Below, in pieces: positions 53,599 to 62,168 of a DNA stretch of 64,000 bases. Location of the stretch: assembly GCF_000264455.2 (NCBI RefSeq), contig NC_017966.1, positions 372,001 through 436,000 of the forward strand, read 5' to 3'. The stretch comes from Tistrella mobilis KA081020-065. Lineage in GTDB: Bacteria; Pseudomonadota; Alphaproteobacteria; Tistrellales; Tistrellaceae. How positions within the stretch are numbered: the first letter of the stretch is position 1; each line of letters begins with the position of its first letter. Position numbers and translations under genes: made by a program. Below the pieces are notes generated by a model. It had not been told where the DNA came from. It ran no database searches and worked only from the letters and a program-made list of their open reading frames with translations.

Positions 53599-54771
53599 TC
53601 ACATGCCGTAGGTTTTCACATCGACCTTGGAGACCACTTCCGTCCAGTAGACTTCGGCCAGCTCGTCCGGCGTCTTCACCTCTTTCACGATCTTCGCCCA
53701 TTTCTCAAGCAGCGGCTTGAAGGTGTCGATCGCCGCCTGCGGCTCGGCCACGCCGAACTTGGAAGCATAGAATTCGGCGATGGTCTTCATGTCGCTCTGC
53801 ACGAAGCTCTGGGTCTGGTCGATCAGCGCCTGATCGGCATGATGGATCCGGATGCCCTTGGCCTCGGCGCGCTTCAGATCGCGGCCTTCGAAGTTCACAT
53901 ACTGCCAGCCGGCATGGGCCGACATATAGGTACCGGCGCGGAGCAGCGCCGCGCGCTGGTCTTCGTTCAGCCCCTGCCAGGTGTCGACATTGATGTTGGC
54001 GATCGCCGAGGCGCCGAACACGCCGCCCGGCACTTCCGGCGTGATGTCGCTGACCGCATCGATCAGCGCCAGGCCGGAAAGCTCGGGGGCTGAAATGATC
54101 GCGCAGTCCACCGCCCCCTGGGTCAGGGCCTCGAAGATCTCGTTACCGGGCATGGAAACGGCGGTCGCCCCCACGCTTTCCGACCAGCGGCGCCAGTTCT
54201 GGCTGCTGACCCGCAGACGCTTGCCCTTGATTTCCTCGGCGTTGGTCACCTTCTTGTTGCACAACAGCATATAGCGGGTAGAGGCGGCCGAGGCGGTGAA
54301 GACCTGGTTCTGGGCCTTCATATCGTTCTGGCAGGTTGGGCAGTGCAGGAAGACGTATTCCAGCATGGCGCTCTGGAAGATCAGCCCGTCGCGACCGCCG
54401 GTATCCATCAGGTTCAGCAGCATGGTCAGGTCGCCGGCCAGGTTCATATTGGCGAATTCGGCCGGGTTGTAGGCGGTCAGCACATAGCCGATGTCGGTGA
54501 TGCCGTCGCGCACGCCGCCGGGCGTTTCCGCCAGGTTCAGCAGCGACAGCGGGAACACCTTCACCGACAGCGTCCCCTTGCTCAGCTCCTGCACCTTCTT
54601 CACATACACATCGGCCGCAATGGTCGATGCGGTGTTGGCCGGAAAGCCGATGGCATAGCGCAGCTCTTCGGCCTTTGCGGCCTGGCCCGCAAAAATGCCG
54701 GCTGCAGCAACACCGGCCGCCACGGCATAGGAGGCCAGTCTGCGGGCAAGCGGGGTCCTGGTGGGCGTCAT
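53599..54771 (-). CDS. TRAP transporter solute-binding protein (DctP family)
   Basis: 390-residue periplasmic protein. A signal peptide ends near AGQAAKA-EELRYAIG. The DctP fold is seen in VQELSKGTLSVKVFPLS, KGKRLRVSSQNWRRWSESVG with the substrate-binding Arg of the family, and FEALTQGAVDCAI. ATG 54771 has GGGAGG upstream, in a leader almost identical to that of the ligase gene. Two Cys at HCPTCQ are unusual. Substrate likely an organic acid, not determined. Confidence 0.92.
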   Translation of the reverse strand: MTPTRTPLARRLASYAVAAGVAAAGIFAGQAAKAEELRYAIGFPANTASTIAADVYVKKVQELSKGTLSVKVFPLSLLNLAETPGGVRDGITDIGYVLTAYNPAEFANMNLAGDLTMLLNLMDTGGRDGLIFQSAMLEYVFLHCPTCQNDMKAQNQVFTASAASTRYMLLCNKKVTNAEEIKGKRLRVSSQNWRRWSESVGATAVSMPGNEIFEALTQGAVDCAIISAPELSGLALIDAVSDITPEVPGGVFGASAIANINVDTWQGLNEDQRAALLRAGTYMSAHAGWQYVNFEGRDLKRAEAKGIRIHHADQALIDQTQSFVQSDMKTIAEFYASKFGVAEPQAAIDTFKPLLEKWAKIVKEVKTPDELAEVYWTEVVSKVDVKTYGM

Positions 54772-54865
54772 GATGCAATCCTCCCGTCGGGTCATTTCTT
54801 TTGTTTTCGTCATGTCTTTTATTTTACAGAGGCTTGTCGCCCCTTTTTGCGCCGTCAGGCGCAGC

Positions 54866-56473
54866 TCACGCCGGCTCGAAATGCCCCGCATAGCGGCTGC
54901 GGAGTTCGGTCTTCCGCACCTTGCCGGTGGCGGTCATCGGCATTTCTTCCAGGAACACCACCAGCTTGGGCACCTCGAAGCCGCCCAGCTGCCTGCGGCA
55001 ATGCTCCACGATGCTCTCTTCAGTGGGTTCGGTGCCGGGCTTGGCCACCAGGAAGGCGGTCACCGCCTCGCCCCAGCGGGCATGGGGAATGCCCACCACC
55101 ACCGCGTTCTGCACGTCCGGATGGCCCAGCAGCACCTCTTCGATCTTGATCGAGGGCACGTTCTCGCCGCCGGACTTGATCATGTCCTTCTTGCGGTCCA
55201 GGAACAGCAGCTCGCCATGCTCGTCGATCACGCCGATATCGCCGGTATGGTGCCAGCCATGCAGCCGCGCCGCCGCCGTCGCCTCGGGCTGCTTGTAATA
55301 GCCGAGCATGGCGTTGGGGCCGCGATGCACGATCTCACCCGGCTTGCCCGGGGGCAGCAGATTGCCGTCGTCATCCATGATCGCGGTGTCGTTGACGATG
55401 CAGGATTCGCCCCAGTAATTGCCGAAGCGCAGGCGGGCGCGTTCAGGCCGCGACATCACGGTACCGGGATACATCTCGGTCTGGCCGCTGGAGAGGCGGA
55501 AATCGGGGCAGAATTCGTCCAGCAGCCGCCGCATCAGCGGCTCGGGCATCGGCGCCATGGCATAGACGCACATGCGCAGATGAAGGCTCCGTTCCTTGCG
55601 CAGCGGGTGCTCCAGCAGCGCCCGGTACATCAGCGGCAGGCCGACCATGATGGTCAGCCCCTCGGCGGCCAGCCCCTCCAGCATCACCGCCGGGTCGAAG
55701 CCGCGCATCAGATGCATCTTGGCGCCGCCCATCATGGTGGTCAGCAGCACGGTGTGTTGGGCGCAGTGGAACAGCGGCAGCACGCCCGTCACGCCATCCT
55801 CGCGGCCGATCTGCCATTCGATCGAATTGCTCATCGCCGCCATCACCACCGCCAGATGGCAGTGCATCACGCCCTTGGGGCGCGAGGTGGTGCCGCTGGT
55901 GTACATGATCAGGGCAAGATCGCGCTCGTCGATCGCCACCTCGGGCTCGACCGTAGACCGGCCCTCAATCGCGGCACCGAAGCTGATATAGGGCAGCGAC
56001 CCCTTCGGCACCGGGCTGCCCGGCACCTCGATCACCGTCACCGGCCGGCCCAGTTTCGCCAGCATTTCCGCCATGGCGGGCTGGGCGGCCAGCACGTCGT
56101 CGGCCACCACATGGCCCACCTCGGCATGGCGCATGATGTAGTCGATGTCGTCCACGCCCAGCATCGCATTGGCCGGCACCCAGACCAGCCCGGCCTTGTG
56201 GATGCCGAAAATCACCGGGATGAAATCGGTGGAGTTGGCGCAGATGCAGCCGACCTTGTCACCCGGCTTCAGCCCCTGGGCCAGCAGATAGTTGGCGAAG
56301 CGGTTGGCATCGTCGTCCAGCATGCGATAGGTGGCGCGGCGATCGCCTTCGACGATGGCGACCCGGTCGGGATGCCGGCGGGCCGTACGGCGCAACACGT
56401 CGCCGATGGCGACGCGGCCGATCTGTCCCGGCCCCGGCACGCCCTCGATCATGCGCTCCGAGCTGGTGGTCAT
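54866..56473 (-). CDS. AMP-forming acyl-CoA synthetase
   Basis: 535-residue ANL-superfamily ligase that activates a carboxylic acid with ATP and CoA. Motifs are IMYTSGTTSRPKGVMH, the substrate-pocket region up to SSGQTEMYP, YHTGDIG-type (here HHTGDIGVIDEHG), DRKKDMIKSGGEN and TATGKVRKTELR with the catalytic Lys. ATG 56473 has GGGAGGATTG, the same leader as the TRAP binding protein gene, so both may be made from the same or duplicated translation signals. Probably activates the acid imported by the TRAP system. Confidence 0.9.
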   Translation of the reverse strand: MTTSSERMIEGVPGPGQIGRVAIGDVLRRTARRHPDRVAIVEGDRRATYRMLDDDANRFANYLLAQGLKPGDKVGCICANSTDFIPVIFGIHKAGLVWVPANAMLGVDDIDYIMRHAEVGHVVADDVLAAQPAMAEMLAKLGRPVTVIEVPGSPVPKGSLPYISFGAAIEGRSTVEPEVAIDERDLALIMYTSGTTSRPKGVMHCHLAVVMAAMSNSIEWQIGREDGVTGVLPLFHCAQHTVLLTTMMGGAKMHLMRGFDPAVMLEGLAAEGLTIMVGLPLMYRALLEHPLRKERSLHLRMCVYAMAPMPEPLMRRLLDEFCPDFRLSSGQTEMYPGTVMSRPERARLRFGNYWGESCIVNDTAIMDDDGNLLPPGKPGEIVHRGPNAMLGYYKQPEATAAARLHGWHHTGDIGVIDEHGELLFLDRKKDMIKSGGENVPSIKIEEVLLGHPDVQNAVVVGIPHARWGEAVTAFLVAKPGTEPTEESIVEHCRRQLGGFEVPKLVVFLEEMPMTATGKVRKTELRSRYAGHFEPA

Positions 56474-56543
56474 GGCAGTCAATCCTCCCTGGCGGCTTCC
56501 ATTCTGTGCGGGGAAGCTCTGGTCGTGCGGTTGGGGCGCGTCG

Positions 56544-57389
56544 TCAGCTGCCGGCGGCCCAGGCGGGCTGGCGTTTTTCAAGGAAGGCGGCAACCCCTTC
56601 CTGGCCTTCGGCGCCGCGCAGGCAGCGGGCGAATTCGGCCGAAGAGAGGTCGAGCAGGTCGGGCAGGGCCGTGGTCCGCTGGGCCATCAGCAGGCGCTTG
56701 GTGGTGGCGTTGGCGCCGGGAGCGCAGCGGCGGATATCCGCCACCAGCTTCGCCACCCTGGCCTCCAGCGCAGCACCATCCTCCACCACCTCGTGCACCA
56801 GGCCGATCCGGCCGGCCTCGGCCCCGTCGAAGCGCATGCCGGTCAGGGCCAGGCGGCGGGCCTGCGACACGCCGATGCGTGCCGCCACGAAGGGCGCGAT
56901 CTGTGCCGGCGGAATGCCCAGCCCGGTTTCCGACAGGGCGAAGCGGGCATCCCGGGTGGCGATGACCACATCGCCGATGCAGGCGAGGCCGAGACCACCA
57001 CCAAAAGCTGCACCTTCAACAGCCACTACAACTGTCTGGGGCAGGGCCTCGATCCGGGTCAGGAAATGGCCGAAGCGGCGGTTGTCGGCCTGGATCGGGT
57101 CGGGCTGGCCCGCCTCGGGCCGGGCCGCCCGGAACGACGCCATGAAGCCCTTGATGTCGCCGCCGGCGCAGAAGGTGCCGCCGGCACCGCTGATCACCAG
57201 CGTGCCGACCTCGGGATGGTCTTCGGCCCAGGCGACCACCTCGGTCAGCTGGCGGACCATCTCGCCGGTCATGGCATTGCGTACGTCGGGCCGGTTCAGC
57301 GTCAGGCGCAGCACCGGGCCGTCGCGGTCCAGCAGCAGATCGGGGCAGATCGGAAGCTTGGCAGCGGGCGTGGATCTGGTCGTGGGCAT
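56544..57389 (-). CDS. Enoyl-CoA hydratase/isomerase, AtuE-like
   Basis: 281-residue crotonase-fold enzyme. Oxyanion-hole segments are GGTFCAGGDIKGF and EGAAFGGGLGLACIGDVVIA. The stretch SETGLGIPPAQIAPFVAARI and the following ARRLALTGMRFDGAEA resemble, from memory, the isohexenylglutaconyl-CoA hydratase AtuE. It lies 13 nt downstream of the acyl-CoA dehydrogenase gene. Substrate specificity needs confirmation; a general enoyl-CoA hydratase is possible. Confidence 0.83.
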   Translation of the reverse strand: MPTTRSTPAAKLPICPDLLLDRDGPVLRLTLNRPDVRNAMTGEMVRQLTEVVAWAEDHPEVGTLVISGAGGTFCAGGDIKGFMASFRAARPEAGQPDPIQADNRRFGHFLTRIEALPQTVVVAVEGAAFGGGLGLACIGDVVIATRDARFALSETGLGIPPAQIAPFVAARIGVSQARRLALTGMRFDGAEAGRIGLVHEVVEDGAALEARVAKLVADIRRCAPGANATTKRLLMAQRTTALPDLLDLSSAEFARCLRGAEGQEGVAAFLEKRQPAWAAGS

Positions 57390-57402
57390 GGCCGGGGGGC
57401 CC

Positions 57403-58590
57403 TCAATCGGTCTTGCGGCCGGGCAGGATGCCCATGCCCTTGGCGATGATCGACAGCATCACCTCGTCGGCACCGCCGCCGATCGAGGTCAGGCGGCCGT
57501 CGCGATAAAGCCGGGTGACCTCGGTCTCGTTCATGAAGCCCATGCCGCCCCAGTACTGCAGGCAGCCATCGGCGATTTCGCGCGTGAAGCGGCCGGCGCA
57601 GAGCTTGGCCATAGAGGCCAGATGGGTCATGTCCTGGCCGTCGACATAGCCTTCGACCGCGCGATAGATGATCGAGCGCAGCAGCTCTACCTTGGTCTGC
57701 AACTCGGCCAGCTTGAAATGCACCACCTGGTTGTCCAGAACCGGTTTGCCGAAGATCATCCGGTTGCGGGTGTATTCAATCGTGTCGGTGATCGTGCTTT
57801 CCAGCAGGCGCAGGGAACAGGCCGAGCCCCAGATGCGCTCTTCCTGGAACTGCTGCATCTGGTAGACGAAGCCCATGCCCTCGTCGCCGATGCGATAGCG
57901 CTGCGGCACGCGCACGCCGTCGAAATGGATCTGGGCCGTGTCCGACGCGCGCATGCCCATCTTGTCGAGCTTGCGGGCGATGGTGACGCCCTTGGTCTTC
58001 ATCGGCACGCAGATCAGCGACTTGTTGCGATGGACCGGGCCCTCGCCGGTATTGGCCAGCAGGCAGATCCAGTCGGCCTGGGTACCGTTGGTGATCCACA
58101 TCTTGCCGCCGTCGATGACATAGTCGTCGCCATCCTTGCGGGCCCGGGTCTTGATGCTGGCGACATCCGATCCGGCGCCGGGTTCCGACACGCCGATGCA
58201 GGCGACGCGGTCGCCGGTGATCGCCGGTGCCAGGAATTCCTGGCGCAGTTCGTCCGATCCGTGCTTGGCCAGCGCCGGGGTGGCCATGTCGGTCTGCACG
58301 CCGATCGCCATCACCACCGAGGGTGAGCGCGCGGCGCTGATCGCCTCGCAGAAGGCCAGCTGATAGGTGTAGTCCAGGCCCAGCCCGCCATAGGCCTCGG
58401 GTTTGTTGATGCCAAGAAAGCCCTGATCGCCCATCTTCTTGAACAGCTCATGGGCCGGGAAGATGCCGGCATCGTCCCATTCCTGGACATGCGGGTTGAT
58501 CTCGGCTTCAACGAACTTCGTCACCGAACGCATCAGTTCGTGATGCTGCTCCGTGTAAAGCATCTGCCTCTGGCTCCTTGCGGGCGTCAT
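57403..58590 (-). CDS. Acyl-CoA dehydrogenase, AtuD-like
   Basis: 395-residue FAD acyl-CoA dehydrogenase with GVSEPGAGSDVASIKTRA, MWITNGTQADW, the C-terminal YWGGMGFMNETEVTRLYRD and GGGADEVMLSIIAKGMG. Sequence class is close to citronellyl-CoA dehydrogenase. It is the first gene of the - strand run (dehydrogenase, hydratase, ligase, TRAP genes) and lies 305 nt from the divergent GntR gene, with the shared dyad in between. Confidence 0.85.
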   Translation of the reverse strand: MTPARSQRQMLYTEQHHELMRSVTKFVEAEINPHVQEWDDAGIFPAHELFKKMGDQGFLGINKPEAYGGLGLDYTYQLAFCEAISAARSPSVVMAIGVQTDMATPALAKHGSDELRQEFLAPAITGDRVACIGVSEPGAGSDVASIKTRARKDGDDYVIDGGKMWITNGTQADWICLLANTGEGPVHRNKSLICVPMKTKGVTIARKLDKMGMRASDTAQIHFDGVRVPQRYRIGDEGMGFVYQMQQFQEERIWGSACSLRLLESTITDTIEYTRNRMIFGKPVLDNQVVHFKLAELQTKVELLRSIIYRAVEGYVDGQDMTHLASMAKLCAGRFTREIADGCLQYWGGMGFMNETEVTRLYRDGRLTSIGGGADEVMLSIIAKGMGILPGRKTD

Positions 58591-58894
58591 GGCGCGGGGG
58601 GAGACCGCGCGGATGTGTTGGGAAGGGGAGTGTGAGGAAGGGATGTCGGGAAGGGTCGCTTGCCTTATATACCCTTATATCTAACAATAGGCATTGAACG
58701 CCGGGCTTGTAAAGTCTCCGCGCGACCTCGCGGCCATGATACGGGGGCTCGCGCAGGTGCAGCCGCGGTGTTATGTTGCAACGCAGCCAGAACATCGGGG
58801 TTTTCATCGCATCTGCGAAATGCCCGGGTGTCCGCCATCATCAGATCCACCGCAGACAGGCGTTCCGCGGCTGGTCGACGACACGGGGTTCCGC
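58591..58894. other. Divergent regulatory region of the acyl-CoA operon and GntR gene
   Basis: 304 bp with no gene. It holds the TATA-rich run CCTTATATACCCTTATATC and the 18-bp dyad 58677-58694. It must contain promoters for both directions. Confidence 0.6.
58677..58694. promoter_or_regulatory. 18-bp dyad matching the AtuA promoter site
   Basis: ATATCTA-ACAA-TAGGCAT keeps 12 of the 14 arm positions of the perfect dyad at 49250-49267, with the same 4-nt spacer and a following TTGA. It is 86 nt before the dehydrogenase start and 200 nt before the GntR gene. Probably the regulator's operator. Confidence 0.65.
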
Positions 58895-59703
58895 ATGCAA
58901 AGACTTGGCGCCATCCGCCCGGCCGATGATCTGGACGACAATGACCGCGTGGCGCTCTATGTCCGCCTGGCCCGGATCTTCCGCGACCGCATCCGCTCGG
59001 GCGAATGGTCCCCGGGCGAAAAGCTGCCGCCGGTGCCGGATCTCTGCCGGGATTTCGCCGTGGCGCCGATCACCGTGCGCCAGGCCCTGCGCATGCTCGC
59101 CGACAAGGGCCTGCTGATCGCGATCCGCGGCAAGGGCACCTTCGTGACCGAAGGCCAGCATTCCGCGGTCGACGATCCGGAACTCCGCCGGGCGATCAAC
59201 GACCGGCTGGACCTGACCCCCGGCCAGGGCATCCGGGTGCTGAAGCGCGAGACCGGCATCGCACTGCCCCCGGAACTGCAGATGGAAGGCGGCCATCCCA
59301 GATCCAGCTATGTCAAGATCACCAAGATCCATCTCTACAATGAAACGCCCTTCGCCCTGATGGACGTTTATGTCGACGAAGCTTCTTACCGCCACTTCCC
59401 GCCGAATTCGGAGCATGGCTCCAAGATGCTCCGCATGCTGACCAACCACGGCCCCGACAAGATGGGCTCGTCGCGCCAGCTGATCACCATCTCCCACGCC
59501 GATCAGGACGTCGCCCGCGCCCTCGATTACTCTCTGGCGGGGTGATGGTGAAGATCGTCTCCAACATCTTCAGCATCGACGGCGATATCCTGATGGCCAA
59601 CAACGCGCTCTATCGCGGCGACATGTTCGTGATGGAACGGGTGGAACAGACCCCCGCCGTCCCGGTCATCCCCGACCCGACCCGGCCCAAGGACCGGCAT
59701 TGA
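58895..59703 (+). pseudogene. GntR/HutC-family regulator, frameshifted near the 3' end
   Basis: Winged-helix DNA-binding domain (YVRLARIFRDRIRSGEWSPG; APITVRQALRMLADKGLL; GKGTFV) followed by a UTRA effector domain. The frame stops at 59543-59545 in the middle of the UTRA fold. The missing end continues in another frame from 59542: VMVKIVSNIFSIDGDILMA and then NNALYRGDMFVMERV, to a stop at 59701-59703. Adding one G to the GGGG at 59539-59542 restores a single frame. ATG 58895 is the best of weak starts. Divergent from the acyl-CoA operon, which it presumably controls. Confidence 0.8.
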
Positions 59704-59728
59704 TCGGCACGCAGACCATGGAGGATCC

Positions 59729-61306
59729 ATGGACGCCGGCCCCGGGCTGACCGCCATCCCCCAGCTCGACGACCTGATCGACGCCATCGACAGCGCGGCC
59801 GAGGCCTTCGTGCTGTGGGATGCAGACGATCGTCTGGTGTTCTGCAACGACCACTACCGCCGCTTCTTCGGCGAGCCCGACAGGGTGCGGCCGGGGGTGC
59901 GGTTCGACGAGCTGGTCGAGATGAACATCGTCTATACCAGCATTTCCGAAATCAGCTTCCTGCCCCAGGGCTGGGATCCCGACCGCTATCGCGAGCGCCG
60001 CATCGCCGCGCACCGCACCGCCAGCGACACGTTCATCCAGCTGCGCGACGGCCGCTGGCTGCAATCGCGAGAGCGGCGGACCCGTTCGGGCGGCATCATC
60101 GGGGTCTATTCCGACATCACCGAGCGGATGCGCACCGAACTCGCGCTCTCTGCCGCCAAACAGGCGGCGGAGGATGCCAATCTGGCCAAGTCACGCTTTC
60201 TGGCCGCCGCCTCTCATGATCTGCGCCAGCCGCTGCATGCCGTCGGCATCCTGATGTCGGCGCTTTCGGCCCGGCTCACCACCGATCGCCAGCACGCCAT
60301 CGCCGGCCAGATCAACGACTGCCTTCAGACCGTGACCGGGCTGTTCGATGCCCTGCTCGACATCTCCCGCCTGGATGCGGGGGTGGTGGCGCCGCAGCCG
60401 GTCGACCTGCCGCTCGGCCCCCTGCTCCGCGCGCTCGCCCGCGAATTCGAGCCCGCCGCCCGGGCCAAGGGGCTGGAGCTGACCGTTCGGCCAGGGGCGG
60501 TGGCAGGGATGGCGGCCGCGGTGCAGAGCGACGCCGCCATGCTGGGGCGGATCCTGCGCAATTTCGTCTCCAACGCGGTCAAATACACCAGCCGCGGCCG
60601 GGTGGTGGTCGGCGTCCGTCCGCGGGGGGCGGATCTCAGGATCGACGTCATCGACACTGGCCCCGGCTTCGATGCGGCAGAGGCCCAGGCGGTGTTCCGC
60701 GAATTCCACCGGCTGGACGGCGCCATGGCCGAACAGGGGATCGGGCTCGGCCTCGCCATCGCCGACCGCCTGGCCCGGCTGCTCGGCCACCGGATCGAGG
60801 TCATAAGCCGACCGGGCCACGGCACGCGCTTTTCGCTGATCCTGCCGCGGGCGGCCCATCTGCCGGTACCGGAGCCGGTCGCCCCGGCCCCCGCCATGCC
60901 GGCGGGTCTGGCCGGCCGGCGCCTGCTGCTGATCGACGACGACCCCGACATCCGCCGCGCCGCCGCCCAGCTTTTCGACGCCTGGGGCTGCATTGCCGCC
61001 TTTGCCGCCGGCGCCCATGATCTGGCCGGGGTTCTGGATGCCATGGACGGCCCGCCCGAGGCGGTGATCATCGATTACGTTCTGGGTGACGGCTGGACGG
61101 GTGCCCGCCTCGCCCCCTGCCTGCGCGCCCGGTTCGGCGATGCCCTGCCGATGGTGATGGTCACCGGCGACACGGCGCCGGAGCGCCTGCGCGAAGTGCA
61201 GGGGCTGGGCTTTCCGGTGCTGCACAAGCCGCTGAACCCCATGCGGCTGGGGGCGACGCTCAGGGCGCTTCTCCCATCTCAGACCGGCACATCTCAGCCC
61301 CTGTAG
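59729..61306 (+). CDS. PAS-containing hybrid sensor histidine kinase
   Basis: 525-residue cytosolic hybrid kinase with no transmembrane segments. A PAS domain (about 15-135: FVLWDADDRLVFCNDHYRRF; GIIGVYSDITERM) is followed by HisKA with phospho-acceptor SHDLRQPLHAV, HATPase with NFVSNAVKY and GIGLGLAI, and a receiver (about 390-515) with LLIDDDPDIRR and Asp in IIDYVLGDG. It overlaps the convergent response-regulator gene by 13 nt. Stimulus unknown. Confidence 0.92.
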   Translation: MDAGPGLTAIPQLDDLIDAIDSAAEAFVLWDADDRLVFCNDHYRRFFGEPDRVRPGVRFDELVEMNIVYTSISEISFLPQGWDPDRYRERRIAAHRTASDTFIQLRDGRWLQSRERRTRSGGIIGVYSDITERMRTELALSAAKQAAEDANLAKSRFLAAASHDLRQPLHAVGILMSALSARLTTDRQHAIAGQINDCLQTVTGLFDALLDISRLDAGVVAPQPVDLPLGPLLRALAREFEPAARAKGLELTVRPGAVAGMAAAVQSDAAMLGRILRNFVSNAVKYTSRGRVVVGVRPRGADLRIDVIDTGPGFDAAEAQAVFREFHRLDGAMAEQGIGLGLAIADRLARLLGHRIEVISRPGHGTRFSLILPRAAHLPVPEPVAPAPAMPAGLAGRRLLLIDDDPDIRRAAAQLFDAWGCIAAFAAGAHDLAGVLDAMDGPPEAVIIDYVLGDGWTGARLAPCLRARFGDALPMVMVTGDTAPERLREVQGLGFPVLHKPLNPMRLGATLRALLPSQTGTSQPL

Positions 61307-61932
61307 CGCCGCGCCAGCGCCGCCGCCTCGGCACGCGAGCCCAGATCCAGCCGCCGCAGCATCTGCGACACCTGGTTCTTGACCGTCTGTTCCGCCAGGC
61401 CCAGCCGGTCGGCGATCGCCCGGTTGGGCAGGTCGTGGGCCAGAAGTTTCAGGATCTCGCCCTGGCGGCGGGTCAGGCCCAGCGCGCCGGCATCCAGCCC
61501 CACCGGGGCGTCGGCGGCCGGCTCCTCGGCATCCAGCGCCGCCGGGGGCACGTAGATGCCGCCGGCCAGCACCAGGCGGAGCGCACTTTCCAGCACCTCG
61601 GCCCTCAGCGATTTGGGCAGATAGCCCGCCGCACCCGCCGCCAGCGCCTTGCGCATGATCGCCGGCTGTTCGTCGGCCGAAACCACCGCCACCGCGACCG
61701 AGGGGAAGTGGCGGCGCAGCACCTCCAGCGCCTCCAGCCCCTTGGCGCCGGGGATGTTGAGATCCAGCAGAACCAGCCCGATCTCCGGGTCGCGGCCCAG
61801 CGCATCCGCGGCCTCGGTCAGGGTCGCGACCTCGACCACGGCGGTGCCGGGGGCGCAGAGTTCCAGCATTTCGCGCAGACCCGACCGGATCAGCGCATGG
61901 TCATCGACGATCATCGCCCGTGCGACGGACAT
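61294..61932 (-). CDS. LuxR/NarL-type response regulator
   Basis: 212-residue two-domain regulator. The receiver has AMIVDDHALIRSGLREML and phospho-acceptor Asp in VLLDLNIPG; the C-terminal LuxR HTH is GLTRRQGEILKLLAHDLPNR and LGLAEQTVKNQVSQMLRRL. It converges with the hybrid kinase and the last 13 nt overlap, so the two genes are likely partners although they are not co-transcribed. Confidence 0.92.
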   Translation of the reverse strand: MSVARAMIVDDHALIRSGLREMLELCAPGTAVVEVATLTEAADALGRDPEIGLVLLDLNIPGAKGLEALEVLRRHFPSVAVAVVSADEQPAIMRKALAAGAAGYLPKSLRAEVLESALRLVLAGGIYVPPAALDAEEPAADAPVGLDAGALGLTRRQGEILKLLAHDLPNRAIADRLGLAEQTVKNQVSQMLRRLDLGSRAEAAALARRYRG

Positions 61933-61955
61933 GGCCTCAGGCCTCCGATCATGAA

Positions 61956-61976
61956 CGGTACGGTACCAGTGTACCG
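61956..61976. promoter_or_regulatory. Dyads upstream of the sugar ABC operon
   Basis: CGGTAC-N9-GTACCG (61956-61976) encloses a GGTACC palindrome. A second palindromic run, GCATGC-AG-GCATGC, is at 62051-62064, about 100 nt before the ATPase gene. Both may be regulator sites for the ABC operon or the response regulator gene. Confidence 0.4.
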
Positions 61977-62168
61977 GGCGTCGATGACGGTTCGGCTGTC
62001 GGCCGGATCCGCAGCCAGCCGCCGCCCGCGGGCGATGGATGCAGGCTCATGCATGCAGGCATGCGGTACGTGGCGTTGCCGTATGGTCAAGCCTGCGACA
62101 ACAGAACCGACACATTCCGGGTCTAAGGTCGCGGCCGTCATCCACCGGCACCAGAGGATGCGGACCAC

